Of a stretch of 50,467 nt of DNA, positions 16,017 to 24,907 are shown one piece after another. Source of the DNA: Granulosicoccus sp964435305 (lineage in GTDB: Bacteria > Pseudomonadota > Gammaproteobacteria > Granulosicoccales > Granulosicoccaceae); NCBI GenBank assembly GCA_964435305.1, contig CAYSZH010000014.1, positions 1-50,467 on the forward strand, in the 5' to 3' direction. Position 1 is the first letter of the stretch, and every line of letters begins with the position of its first letter. The notes below the pieces were generated by a model that saw nothing but the letters and a program-made list of their open reading frames with translations, was not told the DNA's origin and did not search any database. The translations under genes were made by a program, and so were the position numbers.

Positions 16017-16619
16017 ATGGAAGCACAAGCTAAACAGAAGACCAGCAGTGTGAAATCCGAACAACTCGCACTGATTGAAAGAATGCGGAAGAACCTGGTC
16101 GCAATTGGTTCTCACAAGGACGAAGCAGCGTTCGCGGATCTCTATGCTCATTTTTCAGGGCGTATCAAGTCTTTCCTGATCGGTAAGGGCCTGCAAGAAG
16201 ACATTGCCGAGGAGTTAACTCAGGAAATCATGCTGATTGTATGGCGGCGAGCTGAGAGTTACGACCCAGAAAAGGCAGCACCCAGCACTTGGTTGTTTAC
16301 GATAGCGCGAAATCGCAGGATCGATTACCTTCGCGGTAATTCCAGAGTCGAAGTTGAACTTGACGATGAAATGCTGGAAACGGATGACGAGCGACCTACT
16401 CAGGCCGATCATGTTGAACTTGCACAACAATCCAGCCGGTTGAATTCAGCAATGCTGACGCTGCCACAGGAACAACTTCAGGTTATGCACCTGTCGTATT
16501 TTAAGGGCCAGTCGCATGGCGATATCGCCACTTGGCTTCAGTTGCCCATAGGCACAGTTAAATCCAGAATCAGACTTGCCATGCAGGCGATTCGGGCGGA
16601 AATGGAAACACAGGAGTAA
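16017..16619 (+). CDS. rpoE: ECF RNA polymerase sigma factor, RpoE/ECF11 type (ChrR partner)
   Basis: Extracytoplasmic-function sigma factor directing RNA polymerase to stress genes. Region 2 is seen as FADLYAHFSGRIKSFL, then EELTQEIMLIVWRRA and TWLFTIARNRRIDYLR. Region 4 is LPQEQLQVMHLSYFKGQSHGDIA with its helix-turn-helix ending IGTVKSRIRLAMQAIR. The next gene is a ChrR-type zinc anti-sigma factor, which places it with the singlet-oxygen RpoE of Rhodobacter (ECF11) rather than with E. coli RpoE. The first 20 residues from 16017 are not family-like, and the autoregulatory promoter is very close, so true translation may start at 16050 (GTG) or 16083 (ATG). Confidence 0.9.
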   Translation: MEAQAKQKTSSVKSEQLALIERMRKNLVAIGSHKDEAAFADLYAHFSGRIKSFLIGKGLQEDIAEELTQEIMLIVWRRAESYDPEKAAPSTWLFTIARNRRIDYLRGNSRVEVELDDEMLETDDERPTQADHVELAQQSSRLNSAMLTLPQEQLQVMHLSYFKGQSHGDIATWLQLPIGTVKSRIRLAMQAIRAEMETQE

Positions 16620-16625
16620 TTTTTG

Positions 16626-17291
16626 ATGATGCCAGAACATCACTTAGCGGACGAAACACTTCAGGATTACGCCGCCGGCGTATTGAGCTCGTCTATGGAG
16701 ACGTTGATCGCATGCCATCTGACGCTGTGCCCACACTGCCGCGAACGCGCCAATCTGTGCGACTCCATCGGTGGCAATATGCTCAACACCGAACAACCTG
16801 CCGCCATGTCTGCAGGTTACAAAGACGTTCTTATCAGGGCTAATAAGCAAGACGTCTCTGCAAGCCAATGCGCCGTAAACGAAAACGCCAACTTGGCCGC
16901 TGTAAAAGGCGTCCCCGCCCCGCTTGCAAGGTTATTACCAACATCGATCGACAATCTTCCCTGGCGCACTGTGGCTCCCGGAATAAAACAATACAACCTG
17001 ACTGATAAGCCTAGAAAAGAAGGTGCGTTTAAGTTGTTTAGCGCTGAACCTGGCACAGCGTTTAGCCAGCACACCCATGAGCATCGCGAACTGACATTTG
17101 TGCTAAGTGGGTCCTATACTGACGAGTTAGGGTGGTTTAAAGCCGGGGACATATCTGATCTTGATGAAAAACACCTTCACAGCCCAGTGGTTAATTCGGA
17201 TGTTCCCTGTGTATCGCTGATAGCCACCGATGCACCTGTGCGCTTCTCTGGTCTGGTAGGTAAAATTGTCCAACCCTTTGTCGGTATCTAG
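16626..17291 (+). CDS. chrR: ChrR-type zinc-binding anti-sigma factor with C-terminal cupin domain
   Basis: Cytoplasmic inhibitor of the preceding sigma factor that releases it upon singlet oxygen or peroxide stress. The N-terminal ZAS domain has the zinc pattern HLTLCPHC (His-x3-Cys-x2-Cys) with His residues near position 5-6. The C-terminal cupin has HTHEHRE and HLH. Counting from the TTG at 16623, the putative metal ligands H150, H152, E156 and H186 show the same spacing (0, 2, 6, 36) as those of Rhodobacter ChrR. An AGGAG ribosome site nine bases upstream favours the ATG at 16626. It lies 6 bases after the sigma gene, so the two are co-transcribed. Confidence 0.92.
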   Translation: MMPEHHLADETLQDYAAGVLSSSMETLIACHLTLCPHCRERANLCDSIGGNMLNTEQPAAMSAGYKDVLIRANKQDVSASQCAVNENANLAAVKGVPAPLARLLPTSIDNLPWRTVAPGIKQYNLTDKPRKEGAFKLFSAEPGTAFSQHTHEHRELTFVLSGSYTDELGWFKAGDISDLDEKHLHSPVVNSDVPCVSLIATDAPVRFSGLVGKIVQPFVGI

Positions 17292-17361
17292 TACTGAATT
17301 AGTACTGTTACATTTTTACATAAAAAAACTAAAGCTGTGTGAGCACAAGTTCCGCCAAGGC

Positions 17362-18474
17362 TTAGGCCGCGTTCTTAATGGGCACAACAACTCCAGCATC
17401 ATGTCGGTAGCTACCATCCAGCACAGCTTGCCACCACTGTGGATTAGCCAGGTACCAGTCAATTGTCATCTCTATCCCAGTTTCAAAAGTAACACGCGGC
17501 TTGTACCCAAGCTCAGCTTCAATTTTTTGAGTGTCGATAGCGTAACGAAAATCATGACCGGCCCGATCGGTAACATAGGTGATGAGAGAGTCTGCATTTT
17601 CGCCTTGAGACGCAGGGCATTCAGGATAGGTTTCCCTCAGCTCAGCACTTTCAGCAAAGCGCTTATCGATTAGGGAACACACCAGATTAACGATATCGAT
17701 GTTCGTCCATTCGTTGCAACCACCGATATTATAGGTTTCACCTAATCTGCCGTCTTTTAATACCAGATCGATGCCTTGAGCGTGATCTTCAACATATAAC
17801 CAATCACGTATGTTTTTACCGTCGCCATATATAGGCAATGACTTTCCGTGCAGGATATTCAGAATCACCAGCGGAATCAACTTTTCAGGAAAGTGATAAG
17901 GACCGTAGTTATTCGAACAGTTACTGGTCGTCACATTAAGCCCATAGGTATGGTGATAAGAGCGCACCAGAAAATCAGAAGACGCCTTACTCGCTGAATA
18001 CGGAGAATTTGGCGCATACGCTGTGGCCTCTGTAAAAGCAGGATCATCGATATGCAAAGTCCCATACACTTCATCAGTGGAGACATGATGGAAGCGGTGA
18101 TCATCAACAGCCATTTCTTCAATCTGCCAAACTTGCCGAGCCGCTTTTAATAAGTTGTAAGTGCCTAGTATGTTGGCTTCAATGAACGCATCAGGACCTG
18201 TAATAGATCGATCAACATGGCTCTCTGCCGCGAAATGCACAATGGTATCCAGCTTATGCTCACGCAGCAGAGTCATCATCAAATCGGAATCGTTAATATT
18301 TGCAGCAAGCAACTCACATTGCTCATCAAGCACGCCATCAAGATTTTGGGTATTACCGGCATAGGTCAGTGCATCTACAATGACGATGCGATCTTCCGGG
18401 TACTGATCACGGATATAACGAACAAAATTCGCTCCGATAAAACCGGCTGCACCGGTAACAAGCATTCTTCTCAT
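17362..18474 (-). CDS. rmlB: dTDP-glucose 4,6-dehydratase
   Basis: Second step of dTDP-L-rhamnose synthesis: converts dTDP-glucose to dTDP-4-keto-6-deoxyglucose with bound NAD. Extended SDR enzyme with TGAAGFIG at residues 7-14, the catalytic pair in STDEVYG (D134, E135) and YSASK (Y159, K163). The region DRSITGPDAFIEANILGTYNLL is characteristic. Length 370 is usual. The start overlaps the stop of rmlD by 4 bases, which indicates tight coupling. The operon order is rmlC-rmlD-rmlB in transcription direction, while rmlA is nearly 30 kb away at 46809. Confidence 0.95.
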   Translation of the reverse strand: MRRMLVTGAAGFIGANFVRYIRDQYPEDRIVIVDALTYAGNTQNLDGVLDEQCELLAANINDSDLMMTLLREHKLDTIVHFAAESHVDRSITGPDAFIEANILGTYNLLKAARQVWQIEEMAVDDHRFHHVSTDEVYGTLHIDDPAFTEATAYAPNSPYSASKASSDFLVRSYHHTYGLNVTTSNCSNNYGPYHFPEKLIPLVILNILHGKSLPIYGDGKNIRDWLYVEDHAQGIDLVLKDGRLGETYNIGGCNEWTNIDIVNLVCSLIDKRFAESAELRETYPECPASQGENADSLITYVTDRAGHDFRYAIDTQKIEAELGYKPRVTFETGIEMTIDWYLANPQWWQAVLDGSYRHDAGVVVPIKNAA

Positions 18475-19331
18475 GTTAACTCTCTCATCATGTTCCGTAA
18501 TTCAACACGCCAGTGTGGCGCTTGCATCTGCAGTGCATCCCAGGTGCCAGCAAGTTCCAAAATGCTGTAACTCGGCCTTGCCGCAGGTGTGGGATATTGC
18601 TCTGTTGTTAAAGGCTTTACATTTGCAGGCTTTTCAAGCAAGCCTAACGCCACGCCTTCTTCCATAATTGCCTGGGCAAAGTCGTACCAGCTCGCAGCTC
18701 CAGCCCCGGTCCAATGCATCGTGCCCACTGTTCGCAGGCGTGCCGCCTGCCACAAGGCTTCAGCCAGGCTATTAGCCCAAGTCGGTGTTCCAAGCTGATC
18801 GGCAATGACGCCCACTTCACCACGTTCAGCCATCAGGCGTAACATGGTTTTTACAAAGTTATTACCGTGAGATGAGTACACCCAGGCGGTGCGAACCACA
18901 CTACTTTGCTTTGGTAAAATACGGGCCAGTGCTTGCTCGCCAGCTAACTTGCTTTCTCCATAAACACTGACAGGAGCAACAGGGGCATCCACAGGAAATG
19001 GTTTCGCGTTACTGCTACCAAACACGAAATCAGTCGACACATGTACTACGTGAGCATTGTGTTCAAGCGCAGCATTTGCAATATGTTCAACACCTTTAGC
19101 GTTAACATTGTGAGCAAGTTCCGCATCCGTTTCAGCGTTATCAACGGCTGTGTACGCGGCCGCATTAATGATGACGTCGGGTTTAATATCAGCCACGCAA
19201 GCCAATACAGCTTCTCTGTCTGTGATGTCTAATCTGGGTTCTGGCATATGAGCGGTAACATCTGCTGGGGTAGTCCGCTGTAGCTCCCAACGCAACTGAC
19301 CTCGATCACTGCCGGTGATTAATACCTGCAT
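18471..19331 (-). CDS. rmlD: dTDP-4-dehydrorhamnose reductase
   Basis: Last step of dTDP-rhamnose synthesis, reducing dTDP-4-keto-L-rhamnose with NAD(P)H. Visible are the nucleotide-binding start VLITGSDRGQL, DVIINAAAYTAVDNAE, the catalytic YGESKLAGE and the segment VVRTAWVYSSHGNNFVKTML typical of RmlD. The glycine motif carries an unusual arginine (SDRGQL rather than GxxGQL). Length 286 is typical. It sits between rmlC and rmlB in one minus-strand operon. Confidence 0.94.
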   Translation of the reverse strand: MQVLITGSDRGQLRWELQRTTPADVTAHMPEPRLDITDREAVLACVADIKPDVIINAAAYTAVDNAETDAELAHNVNAKGVEHIANAALEHNAHVVHVSTDFVFGSSNAKPFPVDAPVAPVSVYGESKLAGEQALARILPKQSSVVRTAWVYSSHGNNFVKTMLRLMAERGEVGVIADQLGTPTWANSLAEALWQAARLRTVGTMHWTGAGAASWYDFAQAIMEEGVALGLLEKPANVKPLTTEQYPTPAARPSYSILELAGTWDALQMQAPHWRVELRNMMRELT

Positions 19332-19449
19332 AACATCTATTTGAATTTTGAGTGCCCGATCTTATCGGCATATAGGTAGGTTATGCAGCAACAAGCAGGC
19401 CGAAAGAGCGACAATAAACTGTCACCCAAGGAAAATTAAACAGATCTTG

Positions 19450-19998
19450 TTAGTCAAAAACGTCCAGCTCAGAAAACGCTGTACCGCCAAGATCTTTTGC
19501 TGCCAATTGTGGTTCACCCTCTGGCAATAAAGGCCACTCAACACCGACGTCAGGATCATTCCACAACAAACTGCGCTCATAATCAGGCGCATAGATATCG
19601 GTACATTTATATTGGAAGTCAGCGAACTCAGACAAAACGTAAAACCCGTGGGCAAAACCTGGCGGCACCCATAGTTGACGCTTATTAGTCGCAGACAGGT
19701 GCACACCAACCCATTGTCCAAATTGCTTTGAAGATCGACGCAGATCAACTGCAACGTCAAACACTTCGCCAGAGGTGACACGCACAAGTTTCCCTTGTGG
19801 GTGTTTTATCTGATAGTGCAAGCCACGCAAAACACCTTGTGCCGAACGGCTGTGATTATCCTGCACAAAGTCGAATGGTAGCCCGGATTGTTCGAATGCA
19901 GCCCTACTCCAAGTTTCCATGAAGAAGCCACGATCATCGCCAAATACAGCCGGCTCTACAATTTTTACGTCATCAAGCTGAGTATCGAGAACTTGCAT
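19450..19998 (-). CDS. rmlC: dTDP-4-dehydrorhamnose 3,5-epimerase
   Basis: Third step of dTDP-rhamnose synthesis, a cupin-fold epimerase without cofactor. The conserved GDDRGFFMETW, QDNHSRSAQGVLRGLHYQ (catalytic H61 in this count) and the region VPPGFAHGFYVLSE are present, with YKCTDIYAPDYERSLLWNDP near the C-terminus. Length 182 is normal. It is the promoter-proximal gene of rmlC-rmlD-rmlB, with about 118 bases between it and rmlD. Confidence 0.95.
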   Translation of the reverse strand: MQVLDTQLDDVKIVEPAVFGDDRGFFMETWSRAAFEQSGLPFDFVQDNHSRSAQGVLRGLHYQIKHPQGKLVRVTSGEVFDVAVDLRRSSKQFGQWVGVHLSATNKRQLWVPPGFAHGFYVLSEFADFQYKCTDIYAPDYERSLLWNDPDVGVEWPLLPEGEPQLAAKDLGGTAFSELDVFD

Positions 19999-20146
19999 TA
20001 ATTTGGTGCACTGCCTTGATTATAAACGTAGTGAGTTGTGATAGCACAAGCCGCGCCAGTGTAGATTGTTGTGGGACTGTTACGCCAGCACAGCACACCG
20101 GTGCCAAGTTGCCTTGGCTTGCTTGAACGACTTGGCTGGGCTGGGC

Positions 20147-20166
20147 GAGTACGTGCTTACGTACTC
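20147..20166. repeat. Perfect inverted repeat at the end of the EVE gene
   Basis: GAGTACGT, 4-base loop, ACGTACTC. The stop codon of the EVE-domain gene begins in the loop. There is no T-run on either strand, so this is not a standard terminator. It could be an mRNA 3'-end hairpin or a protein-binding palindrome. Confidence 0.6.
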
Positions 20167-20618
20167 ATACTTAAGATATGATTCCACTGCGCTGTGCTAA
20201 CAGGCATAATCGAGAGCCGATTGCCTTTTTTGAGCAAGACCATATCGGCAAGCTTTTTTTCATTGCGTAACGATTCAAGCGTAATCAAATTCTTGAATTT
20301 ACGCTTGTACTTGACATCCACCATGCACCAACGCGGATTATCTTTCGTGGCTTTAGGGTCATAATAAGATGACTTCGGATCAAGTGCCGTGTGATCGTCG
20401 TAGGCTTCTTTAACAATATCCACTACTCCGACAATACCCGGCACCGCACAACTGGAATGATAAAAGAATCCACGATCGCCTTTTTTCATTTCATCACGCA
20501 TCAGGTTGCGTGCTTGATAATTTCTGATCCCGTCCCAGTGATCTGTTTTTTTAGGCATGGACTTAAGATCGTCGATACTGAACGCATCAGGTTCAGATTT
20601 AAACAGCCAATATCTCAT
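20157..20618 (-). CDS. EVE domain-containing protein
   Basis: Small PUA-like-fold EVE protein of about 153 residues. The family features are MRYWLFKSEPDAFSIDDL at the start, TDHWDGIRNYQARNLMRDEMKKGD, GFFYHSSCAVPGIVGVVDIVKEAY and PRWCMVDVKYKRKF. EVE domains bind modified bases in DNA or RNA; the biological role of the stand-alone bacterial form is not settled. The frame is open 24 codons further upstream, but ATG 20618 has a GGAG ribosome site six bases away and matches the family N-terminus. The upstream stretch overlaps a terminator hairpin, so 20618 is the start. Confidence 0.92.
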   Translation of the reverse strand: MRYWLFKSEPDAFSIDDLKSMPKKTDHWDGIRNYQARNLMRDEMKKGDRGFFYHSSCAVPGIVGVVDIVKEAYDDHTALDPKSSYYDPKATKDNPRWCMVDVKYKRKFKNLITLESLRNEKKLADMVLLKKGNRLSIMPVSTAQWNHILSMST

Positions 20619-20631
20619 TAGTCGCTCCAAT

Positions 20632-20662
20632 AAAAAAGGGTGTGCTATACAGCTACACCCTT
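20632..20662 (-). terminator. Rho-independent terminator after the glycine-rich gene
   Basis: AAGGGTGT / ACACCCTT stem with extra pairing in the loop, followed on the minus strand by six T residues. It separates the glycine-rich gene from the EVE gene, so the two are transcribed apart unless there is read-through. Confidence 0.82.
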
Positions 20663-20723
20663 CTTTAGTTTTATCTTGCGCTTTTAACAAGCAAGATCAA
20701 GATAAGGAACTGGTACAACTGTA

Positions 20724-21020
20724 TTACATAATCATACCAAGAATACTTTGGACAATTGCACCTGCGCCCGCACCACCAGCCAAACCACCGATCATCTGAC
20801 CAATGTTGAGCTTACCGCTTGCAGCAGCATCACCCGCCGCTGCGGCATCACCACCACGACCAAGCAAACCACCGATAGCGCCACCGCCGAGTAAGCCACC
20901 CGCTGCGCCTGCAATTCCATCAAGCCCACCTGCACTTAAACCTGCCAGACTTTGCACCGCTTCACCGCCGAGAAAACCGCCTCCGCCACCCAGTACAGCT
21001 GAAATAATTGTTCCTAACAT
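20724..21020 (-). CDS. Small glycine/alanine-rich hydrophobic protein (98 residues)
   Basis: No enzyme family recognised. The chain is built of Gly, Ala, Leu and Ile: it begins MLGTIISAVLGGGGGFLGG, has LLGGGAIGGLLGRGG in the middle, a short Ala/Asp-rich hinge, and GQMIGGLAGGAGAGAIVQ near the end. GxxxG spacing allows glycine-zipper packing in a membrane. ATG 21020 has a GAGGA ribosome site at good distance, and a strong terminator follows the stop, so this is a genuine monocistronic gene. Possibilities are a membrane-active or bacteriocin-like peptide or a small structural membrane protein; no immunity or export gene lies beside it. A longer frame upstream (to 21077) lacks support. Confidence 0.7.
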   Translation of the reverse strand: MLGTIISAVLGGGGGFLGGEAVQSLAGLSAGGLDGIAGAAGGLLGGGAIGGLLGRGGDAAAAGDAAASGKLNIGQMIGGLAGGAGAGAIVQSILGMIM

Positions 21021-21278
21021 AAATTCATCCTCATTAATGATAATTTCGAGTGCGCAGTATGTTGTCAGGACATACAAGCCAAACCAAGGCTTTCAATAGT
21101 GGAGCCTACATCTGCAACCGATTTAATTAATACAATAACTGTCCCGCTACTCCTGTCTCCATGATAAGCGTTGAAAAGGCTTTTTCAAACAGTGTAGGCA
21201 CGTTAAAGAAAGTGAAATACGATAGATACACGTCTATTAGTACCTTGTTAACATATTGTTTACATAGAAGACACATAA

Positions 21279-22151
21279 TTGACACTGTTTGATACTGCAA
21301 AATACCGCTTTAATTTAAACATTGTTGCGTATCCGGGTTTAATAAAACATATGCCGTCAATTGAAAATTGGCTCAAACAACAGGGTTTAATCGTTTGTGC
21401 GCTGCCGTGCAGTACCTTGCCAAGTGCATTGTTAAACTCATTAAAGTCCACGCACCCTGAAATCGATAGCCAAGATTTTGTATTACTTTTTGCAAACGCA
21501 GGAGCACAGTTTTGGCATCAATTGAAAATGAGTAATAGCGCCACTGCGGGCAACGACGTTGCAATTGATCAAATACAACAACAGGGCAAGCAAAACACCG
21601 CTCACTTAGCCACATCGATGGTGGATGATTACAGTATAAAAATCACCCAACACTTTATTGAGCAGTTTGTGCCGAATACATCTGCCACCTTGCTCTACCC
21701 ATCATCACTTTCCGTTCCTCTAATCAAGCTAGGAGAAGCCGCCGCCTGGAGTGCGCCTTCAATGATGGGGCTGGGGATAAATAAAACCTACGGCCTGTGG
21801 TTTGCGTATCGAGCACTGTTTGTGGTGCGCGGAAACGTACCGCAATCATTAGTACTACATCCGCAAACATCAGCGGCATCACTGTGTATTGAGTGTAAAG
21901 ACAAGCCGTGCATCAGCGCCTGCCCAGGCAAGGCTGTATCGGAAGAAACATCCTTGGAAGACACATTCAGCGTACAAAAGTGCTTCGACTATAGAAGCAG
22001 CGACAATAACAGTTGTGCGACACAGTGCCACGCGCGACGTGCTTGCCCGATTGGGCAGGAGTATCAATATTCAGAGGAACAATTGGCCTATCATATGACA
22101 CACTCTCTTGCCGGACTGCAGCGCTGGCTGGCACACAGCGATAAGTCGTAG
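21279..22151 (+). CDS. 4Fe-4S ferredoxin-type protein (distant QueG-like)
   Basis: Cytoplasmic iron-sulfur protein of 290 residues. The C-terminal third carries a ferredoxin-like cysteine cluster, SLCIECKDKPCISACPG. A second Cys group, NSCATQCHARRACPIGQEY, follows, so two clusters are possible. The N-terminal two thirds have no obvious motif except GLGINKTYGLWFAYRALFVV, which resembles the region before the clusters in epoxyqueuosine-reductase-like proteins. It lacks the rest of QueG, so calling it a queuosine enzyme would be wrong. The start is TTG at 21279 with an AGAAG upstream; ATG at 21351 is an alternative. It converges on the dehydrogenase gene below. Confidence 0.66.
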   Translation: MTLFDTAKYRFNLNIVAYPGLIKHMPSIENWLKQQGLIVCALPCSTLPSALLNSLKSTHPEIDSQDFVLLFANAGAQFWHQLKMSNSATAGNDVAIDQIQQQGKQNTAHLATSMVDDYSIKITQHFIEQFVPNTSATLLYPSSLSVPLIKLGEAAAWSAPSMMGLGINKTYGLWFAYRALFVVRGNVPQSLVLHPQTSAASLCIECKDKPCISACPGKAVSEETSLEDTFSVQKCFDYRSSDNNSCATQCHARRACPIGQEYQYSEEQLAYHMTHSLAGLQRWLAHSDKS

Positions 22152-22194
22152 CGTTAGGTCATAATATTTAAGTCGCAGCACCAAGTCGCAGCGC

Positions 22195-24654
22195 TTAGCT
22201 GCGCATGCGGGCACCATTTGGATCATACGCTGCACGTAAATGAGCGCTGGCGGAAATTGCTTTGCCGCCCACATCGATAAACCAGGTTTGAGAATCTAAC
22301 CAGGCTTGATCAATTTTGTCTTTGCTTTTAACATAGCCCAGCCCTACAGAGCCACCTAAAGCATGCCCGTAATTGCCCGATGTGAGATAACCCACACATT
22401 GCTCGCCACTTAGGATGGGCTCATGGTGATAAAAAAGCGGTTCAGGATCGTTTAGAACAAATTGAACCAGGCGTTTATTAAAATAAGTGCCGTTGTCTTT
22501 TTGCTTTGCAATTGCATCATACCCAATAAAAGGGATGGACTTACCCATGGCACAAACGAAACTAATACCAGCTTCTAATGGTGTATCCTCATCACCAATA
22601 TCATGCCCGTAGTGCAGAAATTTCTTTTCGATGCGACAGCTATCCAGCGCATGCATACCGGCAAGCTTTAAACCATGCGGTACACCCGCTTCCCATAGGC
22701 GATCGAATACGGGTTGCGCCATTTCTACTGGCACATACACTTCCCAACCCGACTCACCAACAAACGACACACGTGAAACGCGCACAGGTGCGTAACCGAT
22801 CTCGGCTTTTCGACTTTGACCAAAAGCAAATGTATCAGCGGATAATTCCATCCCGAGCAAGGGTTCAAGCACGGCTTTCGCGTGCGGCCCCATCACACCA
22901 AACATGGCCCACTGGCTAGTCACATCGGCTACAAAACAGTGACTGCTTGGATCAATGTGTCGTTGTAACCAGTTCATGTCCTTATGCGTGTTCGCGGCAG
23001 CGCCAACAACCATGAAGCGATTTTCTGCTAACCGTGTAACAGTGACATCGGCCTCAATACCACCTCGCTCATTTAAAAACGTCGTATAAACAAGTTGATC
23101 TTCTGGTAGATCAATGTTGGCGCTGCAAATGGACTGCAATTGATTCAGTGCATCATTGCCTTGCACCATATATTTTGAGAAAGACGATTGATCAAACAAG
23201 GCCACCGCATCACGTGCCGCCATATGCTCCGCTGCAGAATGCTCAAACCAGTTTTGGCGTCCAAAGCTATATTCGTATTCTGGTTTGACGCCCGAAGGTG
23301 CAAACCAGTTTGCACGTTCCCAACCAGCCACCTGCCCAAAGCAGGCATTGTGTTCAGCCAGCCTATGATGTATCGGAGACAAACGCACGTTTCGAGCTGT
23401 TTCAAATTGCCTAAACGGATAATGATTGGCATACAAAAGACCCAGCGATTCTTCGACACGCTCTTCAATGAATTTCTGCGTTCCCATAAACGGGTAGTTG
23501 CGACGTACATCGTTACCCCACATGTCCAATGGCGGCAAACCATCATTCATCCATTCAGCACACACCTTACCCAAACCGCCGGAGCTTTGAATGCCAACAG
23601 AGTTAAGCCCTGCGGCAACGAAATAGCCGCGAACCTCCGGCACTTCACCGACGTGAAATTGATCGTCTGGTGTAAAAGATTCTGGCCCACAAAAGAACTG
23701 ACGCCAGCCAATATCGGCAAGCATGGGCACACGCACCATAGCATCTTCGAGTACCGGCATGAGTTGCTCTTCCATATGGCCCGGTAACTCGTCAAAACTG
23801 AAATCGGCCGGAATACCCTCTGTTCCCCAACGCCGAGCGTTTTTTTCAAAGGCACCCACCAACAAGCCACCGGCATCTTCTTTTATATAGATACACTTAT
23901 CGTGATCGCGCAGCACCGGTAGATCGGCTGTGATACGATCATCTTTTTCAGTGATGGCGTAATAGTGCTCGCAGGCGTGCAATGGAATGTTAACGTTACT
24001 GCGCTTTCCGAATTCACGAGCCCACATCCCACCACAGTTAACCACAAAATCGGTTTGTACAGTTCCGTGATCCGTTTCCACACCGGTGACTTTGCCATCG
24101 GTGATCTGTACATCATTGACAATGATGTTTTCAAGACAGCGTGCGCCAAGTTGACGTGCACCCTTTATAAAGGCCATGGTGATTTCGATGGGGTTTCCCT
24201 TACCATCATGCTCAACAAACGTGCCGCCAATAATCCCATCAGTCTGGATTAAGGGAAACAGGGCTTTGATTTCTTCAGGTGTCACCATGTCTACTCGTGT
24301 CACGCCAAAGGCATTGTTCATGGCCCCCACTCGACGCAATTCTTCCCAGCGATCTTCCGTGTGCGCAATACTTAAACTACCCACTTGGCGAAACCCGGTT
24401 GACTGTCCAGTCTCCTCTTCCAGATCGTGCAAAAGGCGCATGGAGTATTCTGTTAGACGAGCGTGACTTTCGTTGGCGCGCACGGTACCGATCAAGCCCG
24501 CCGCATGCCATGTCGTTCCACAGGCAAACTGCTGGCGCTCAAGTAACAGCACATCCTGCCAACCCAGTTTAGCGAGATGATAAGCCACGGATGCACCGGT
24601 GACACCGCCACCAATTATGACTGCACTGGCTTTTGCTGGAAGAGATACGGACAT
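22195..24654 (-). CDS. FAD-dependent dimethylglycine/sarcosine dehydrogenase-like protein with GcvT domain
   Basis: Two-part enzyme that oxidatively demethylates an N-methylated amino acid and may pass the one-carbon unit to tetrahydrofolate. The N-terminal FAD-binding DAO domain has VIIGGGVTGASVAYHLAKLG and CGTTWHAAGLIGTVRA. The middle holds NSVGIQSSGGLGKVCAEWM. From about residue 430 a GcvT-like aminomethyltransferase domain begins, with DQSSFSKYMVQG, VSFVGESGWEVYVP and GMHALDSCRIEKKFLHYGHD. Length 819 is typical for the DMGDH/SARDH family. The ATG has an AGGA site seven bases upstream. It stands alone, so the exact substrate (dimethylglycine, sarcosine or another methylamine) cannot be settled here. 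A role in glycine-betaine breakdown is plausible in a marine bacterium. Confidence 0.88.
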   Translation of the reverse strand: MSVSLPAKASAVIIGGGVTGASVAYHLAKLGWQDVLLLERQQFACGTTWHAAGLIGTVRANESHARLTEYSMRLLHDLEEETGQSTGFRQVGSLSIAHTEDRWEELRRVGAMNNAFGVTRVDMVTPEEIKALFPLIQTDGIIGGTFVEHDGKGNPIEITMAFIKGARQLGARCLENIIVNDVQITDGKVTGVETDHGTVQTDFVVNCGGMWAREFGKRSNVNIPLHACEHYYAITEKDDRITADLPVLRDHDKCIYIKEDAGGLLVGAFEKNARRWGTEGIPADFSFDELPGHMEEQLMPVLEDAMVRVPMLADIGWRQFFCGPESFTPDDQFHVGEVPEVRGYFVAAGLNSVGIQSSGGLGKVCAEWMNDGLPPLDMWGNDVRRNYPFMGTQKFIEERVEESLGLLYANHYPFRQFETARNVRLSPIHHRLAEHNACFGQVAGWERANWFAPSGVKPEYEYSFGRQNWFEHSAAEHMAARDAVALFDQSSFSKYMVQGNDALNQLQSICSANIDLPEDQLVYTTFLNERGGIEADVTVTRLAENRFMVVGAAANTHKDMNWLQRHIDPSSHCFVADVTSQWAMFGVMGPHAKAVLEPLLGMELSADTFAFGQSRKAEIGYAPVRVSRVSFVGESGWEVYVPVEMAQPVFDRLWEAGVPHGLKLAGMHALDSCRIEKKFLHYGHDIGDEDTPLEAGISFVCAMGKSIPFIGYDAIAKQKDNGTYFNKRLVQFVLNDPEPLFYHHEPILSGEQCVGYLTSGNYGHALGGSVGLGYVKSKDKIDQAWLDSQTWFIDVGGKAISASAHLRAAYDPNGARMRS

Positions 24655-24907
24655 TTAACTATTCCTATAGAAGACAAATATTCCTACTCGCGCACTTTGG
24701 GCGGCGCACTCAGATGAGCAATATTTTCAAATGAGTCAGCAGAGCCAATTTATACCATCACACCTGATGATGGCTTACGTGAATAGCAAAGCCGGCCGAC
24801 CTGGCTATAACACTGTTGTATCAAAAATGACACTAACAAGTGCAGATCAGAGTGCGGACGCCTATGGTGCCAGTGTTAATCACTAGCAGCACTAATCAAG
24901 GTGAAGC

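Noticed and set aside
20147..20166. Terminator of the EVE gene
   Set aside because: Perfect hairpin, but no T-run on either strand and the stop codon lies within it. Listed only as an inverted repeat.
21279..22151. Epoxyqueuosine reductase QueG
   Set aside because: Only the 4Fe-4S region is similar; length, second cysteine group and N-terminal part do not fit true QueG.
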